In this document: positions 6,396 to 8,661 of the stretch, piece after piece | How the letters are laid out: each line of letters opens with the position of its first letter | Position numbering within the stretch: the first letter of the stretch is position 1 | Source of the DNA: an uncultured Eubacteriales bacterium | GTDB taxonomy: Bacteria > Bacillota > Clostridia > Oscillospirales > Oscillospiraceae | Assembly: GCA_900553545.1 (NCBI GenBank) | Contig: USDP01000059.1 | Coordinates: forward strand, 1 to 8,661 | Direction: 5' to 3' | DNA: 8,661 nucleotides | The notes under the pieces: model-generated | Databases searched by the model: none | What the model was told of the DNA's origin: nothing | The model's input: only the letters and a program-made list of their open reading frames with translations | Program-made: the position numbers and the translations under genes

Positions 6396-7992
6396 GCTGG
6401 ACGACCCCGACCTCTATTTCTATTTCTTCCAGATCACCACGAAGAACGAATCGTTCCGCCTGCTCAAGCAGGGCGACGACACAAATATGGAGGACGGCGA
6501 CTGGTGGCAGATCAGCGTCATCGCGGAGGAATTTGCCGTGCCGTCCGCGCTCGAGGGCGCGGTCATGTACCAGATCTTCCCCGACCGCTTTGCAAAATCC
6601 GGTCAGGCCGACCTGCACGACAAGCTCCAGCCCTACTGGATTCACAGCAACACGCACGACATCCCCGTCTGGCAGCCGAACGAACGCGGTGAGGTCACAA
6701 ATAACGACTTTTTCGGCGGCAATTTCGCCGGCATGTGCGAAAAGCTGGATTATCTGCATGATCTCGGCGTCGAGGCGCTCTACCTCAACCCGATCTTCAT
6801 GGCCTGGTCGACGCACCGGTACGACACGTATGACTATGCCCGCATCGACCCGATGCTCGGCACAGAGGACGATTTCCGGCACTTCTGCAACGAGGCGCAC
6901 GAGCGCGGCATGAAGGTCATTCTGGACGGCGTGTTCTCCCACGTCGGCGACCGCAGCCCCTATTTCCAGAGTGCGATTTCTGACCCGAATTCGCCCTACC
7001 GCAGCTGGTTCCAGTTCCAGCACTATCCCGACCGCTATACCAGCTGGTGGGGCATCACGACGCTCCCTTGCGTGAACAAGTTGGACCCCGCGTTCCTCGA
7101 CTATATCATCGACGGGCCGTACTCCATCGCCGCGCGCTGGCTGATGGCGGGCGCGGACGGCTGGCGGCTGGACGTGGTAGACGAGCTGCCGGACGAATTC
7201 GTGCTCCGGCTGCGCCGCCGCATCCGGCAGGTCAAGCCCAGCGCCATTCTGATCGGCGAGGTCTGGGAGGACGCATCGAACAAGATCGCCTACGACCGCC
7301 GCCGGCGCTATTTTGTCGACAACGAGCTGGACGGCGTGATGAATTATCCGCTGCAAAAAGCCATCCTCCGCTATGTCCGCCGCGAGAATGACGGTGCGGA
7401 GTTTGGCCAGCAGGTGATGACACTCGCGGAAAACTACCCGCCCCACGTCCTGAACGCCTGTATGAACCTGCTCTCCACGCACGACACACCCCGTGCGATC
7501 AACGCCCTGCTCGATCCGCACGACGGCAGCCGCGACGATCTCGCCCGGCGCCATTTCTCGCCGGATCAGATCATCTGGGGCAAGGAGCTTCTGCGCACAG
7601 CGGCGTTTCTGCAATTCACGCTCCCCGGCGCGCCCTGCATCTACTATGGCGACGAGGCCGGGATGACCGGCTATCGCGACCCTTTCAACCGCGGCTTCTA
7701 TCCGTGGGGTGAGGAGGACACGAATCTGCAAGCCTTCTACCGTGCGCTGGCGCGGCTCAAGCGTGAAAATCCCGCGCTGAAAACCGGCCGCGTCGAGTTC
7801 ATCACGGCGTCGAATGGCCGCGTGCAGTTTCTGCGCCAGAGCGCGGGGCAGACCGCCATGGTCTTCTGCAACGCCTCGCGGGAGCCTTGGCGCGTCCAGT
7901 ACGCGGGCAAGCTGCTCTTCGGCGGCAAGCTGCAAGCCTATACGCCCGAGGCCGTCACGCTCGGTGAAAACGGTTTCTGCGTGATGGTATGA
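6373..7992 (+). CDS. GH13 alpha-amylase/neopullulanase-type glycosidase, catalytic part (reading frame broken upstream)
   Basis: The longest open frame gives 539 residues and a complete GH13 barrel: MYQIFPDRF (65-73), LYLNPIF (136-142), DGVFSHVG (D185), GWRLDVVDE with nucleophile D267, IGEVWED with acid/base E296, LLSTHDTPR with H370 and D371, and a C-terminal beta domain. This set fits cyclomaltodextrinase/neopullulanase-like enzymes that hydrolyse alpha-1,4 and often alpha-1,6 bonds in maltodextrins; the exact specificity cannot be read. No signal peptide is visible, so it should act on internal glycogen or imported dextrins. The ATG at 6373 is probably not the native start. Family-like sequence begins only at SLDDP (residue 8), and the missing N-terminal domain lies upstream in another frame. 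A GGAG at 6365-6368 could permit weak internal initiation. The next gene follows after 16 bases. Confidence 0.85.
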   Translation: MRRGRQPSLDDPDLYFYFFQITTKNESFRLLKQGDDTNMEDGDWWQISVIAEEFAVPSALEGAVMYQIFPDRFAKSGQADLHDKLQPYWIHSNTHDIPVWQPNERGEVTNNDFFGGNFAGMCEKLDYLHDLGVEALYLNPIFMAWSTHRYDTYDYARIDPMLGTEDDFRHFCNEAHERGMKVILDGVFSHVGDRSPYFQSAISDPNSPYRSWFQFQHYPDRYTSWWGITTLPCVNKLDPAFLDYIIDGPYSIAARWLMAGADGWRLDVVDELPDEFVLRLRRRIRQVKPSAILIGEVWEDASNKIAYDRRRRYFVDNELDGVMNYPLQKAILRYVRRENDGAEFGQQVMTLAENYPPHVLNACMNLLSTHDTPRAINALLDPHDGSRDDLARRHFSPDQIIWGKELLRTAAFLQFTLPGAPCIYYGDEAGMTGYRDPFNRGFYPWGEEDTNLQAFYRALARLKRENPALKTGRVEFITASNGRVQFLRQSAGQTAMVFCNASREPWRVQYAGKLLFGGKLQAYTPEAVTLGENGFCVMV

Positions 7993-8008
7993 GCGCGAAG
8001 GAGTACGT

Positions 8009-8611
8009 ATGACCGAGTGGGAAAAGCTGCAAACCGGGCAGCTCTACAACGATTTCGACCGCGGCCTGTTCAAGCGCCGCATCGCGGCCAAGCGCCTGTT
8101 CCGCGCATACAACCGGACGGATGACGATGAGCAGATGGAACGCCGCGCGCTGATGGAGCAGCTGTTTGGCTCCGTGGGCAAGAATGTCTGGATCGAGCCG
8201 GATTTCCGCTGTGAGTTCGGCAAAAACATCACAATTGAGGACAACGTCTACATCAACTTCGGCTGCGTCATTCTCGACTGCGCCGCTGTGACCATCGGCG
8301 CAGACAGCCTCCTTGGGCCGAACATCGGACTCTATGCCGTCAACCATGCCACCGACGCTGAGGCCCGCATCCACGGTGCCTGCTGGAGCAGCCCGATCCA
8401 TATTGGCAGGCGCGTCTGGCTCGGCGGAGATGTGAAGGTGCTCGCGGGCGTCACAATCGGCGACGACACCATCATCGGCGCTGGCAGCGTGGTCACGAAG
8501 GATATCCCCTCCGGCGTGATCGCCGCAGGCAACCCGTGCCGCGTCCTGCGTGTGATCGGTGCCGGCGAGCGCACCGAGCGCGAACGCCATGAACTGGAAT
8601 ACCGCAAATAA
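8009..8611 (+). CDS. maa: Maltose/galactoside-type O-acetyltransferase (Maa/LacA/NodL family)
   Basis: This 200-residue protein would transfer acetyl from acetyl-CoA to a sugar hydroxyl. Residues 3-55 match the N-terminal helical maltose-acetyltransferase domain (EWEKLQTGQLYN, then a basic helix). A left-handed beta-helix of hexapeptide repeats follows (ITIEDNVYINFGC, VTIGADSLLGPN, VWLGGDVKVLAGVTIGD). The catalytic histidine is H113 in LYAVNHATD. The C-terminal IPSGVIAAGNPCRVLR is typical of the family. The start is fixed by AAGGAG (7998-8003) five bases before the ATG. Family members act on maltose, glucose, galactosides or Nod factor, so the gene name is a best guess supported by the adjoining amylase, whose products would include maltose. 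It is the last gene of the operon inside the window, and no terminator is visible after it. Confidence 0.85.
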   Translation: MTEWEKLQTGQLYNDFDRGLFKRRIAAKRLFRAYNRTDDDEQMERRALMEQLFGSVGKNVWIEPDFRCEFGKNITIEDNVYINFGCVILDCAAVTIGADSLLGPNIGLYAVNHATDAEARIHGACWSSPIHIGRRVWLGGDVKVLAGVTIGDDTIIGAGSVVTKDIPSGVIAAGNPCRVLRVIGAGERTERERHELEYRK

Positions 8612-8660
8612 ACAGCAGCAGCCCCAAAATCACGCCCGCCGCCAGCGGATAGAACGACCA
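8493..8660 (-). CDS. Possible 3' end of a convergent membrane-protein gene (partial)
   Basis: Read on the - strand from the right edge, one frame stays open for 55 codons. It begins WSFYPLAAGVILGLLLFICG, a typical transmembrane helix, and then becomes arginine-rich until a TGA at 8495-8493. If real, a gene entering from the right would overlap the acetyltransferase end by about 119 bases. The hydrophobic part lies almost entirely in the 50 bases beyond the acetyltransferase stop, which favours a real gene there. The arginine-rich tail looks like an antisense shadow. The product cannot be named. Confidence 0.25.
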   Translation of the reverse strand, partial: WSFYPLAAGVILGLLLFICGIPVHGVRARCARRHRSHAGRGTGCLRRSRRRGYPS

Positions 8661-8661
8661 G

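Noticed and set aside
6390..6398. Programmed ribosomal frameshift in the GH13 gene
   Set aside because: The bases GCCTTCGCT contain no known slippery heptamer, no rare codon or in-frame stop stands at the shift point, and no stimulatory stem was obvious. An indel is the simpler explanation.
1..8661. CRISPR array, tRNA, rRNA, insertion sequence or prophage genes
   Set aside because: No regularly spaced repeats, no tRNA-like cloverleaf and no transposase or integrase motif was seen on either strand.

Overview
The window is a bacterial glycogen-synthesis operon, read entirely on the + strand. It looks like a GC-rich member of the Clostridia, most likely Oscillospiraceae/Ruminococcaceae (the Faecalibacterium–Subdoligranulum–Oscillibacter neighbourhood). 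Three things suggest this. A catalytically degenerate GlgD sits beside GlgC, which is a Bacillota arrangement. Ribosome sites are strong AGGAGG types. The left edge carries a palindromic element (CCTCCCTT-loop-AAGGGAGG, then GTCGGC-GAA-GCCGAC) that I recall from memory as an abundant intergenic repeat in those genomes. No database was searched, so the taxonomy is inference.

Layout. Positions 1-458 are non-coding. They hold the palindromic element (1-50), a further small hairpin (52-70), an AT-rich patch with direct and inverted repeats and a weak promoter (163-200), two competing hairpins (253-319), an intrinsic-terminator-like hairpin with six T (337-380), and a good sigma-A-type promoter (TTGATT-17-TATCAT, 401-429) for the operon. 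The genes are glgB (459-2342), glgC (2392-3570), glgD (3597-4709), glgA (4706-6142, overlapping glgD by ATGA), a cytoplasmic GH13 amylase/neopullulanase-type gene (6177-7992) broken by a frameshift near 6393-6396, and a maltose/galactoside-type O-acetyltransferase (8009-8611). The last 50 bases may hold the C-terminal end of a convergent membrane-protein gene on the - strand, but this is weak.

How it works together. GlgC, with the non-catalytic partner GlgD, makes ADP-glucose from glucose-1-phosphate and ATP. GlgA transfers the glucose to a growing alpha-1,4-glucan, and GlgB adds alpha-1,6 branches. The GH13 enzyme would trim or degrade the glucan to maltose-size products, and the acetyltransferase could acetylate maltose or glucose released by it. 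The usual phosphorylase glgP of Bacillus-type glgBCDAP operons is not in the window, and its position is taken by the GH13 enzyme and the acetyltransferase.

Most of the window is an ordinary, well-understood pathway. The points most worth a second look are the GH13 frameshift and the structured region upstream of the operon promoter, which has its own possible promoter and terminator and could encode a small RNA. I do not see a clearly new system.
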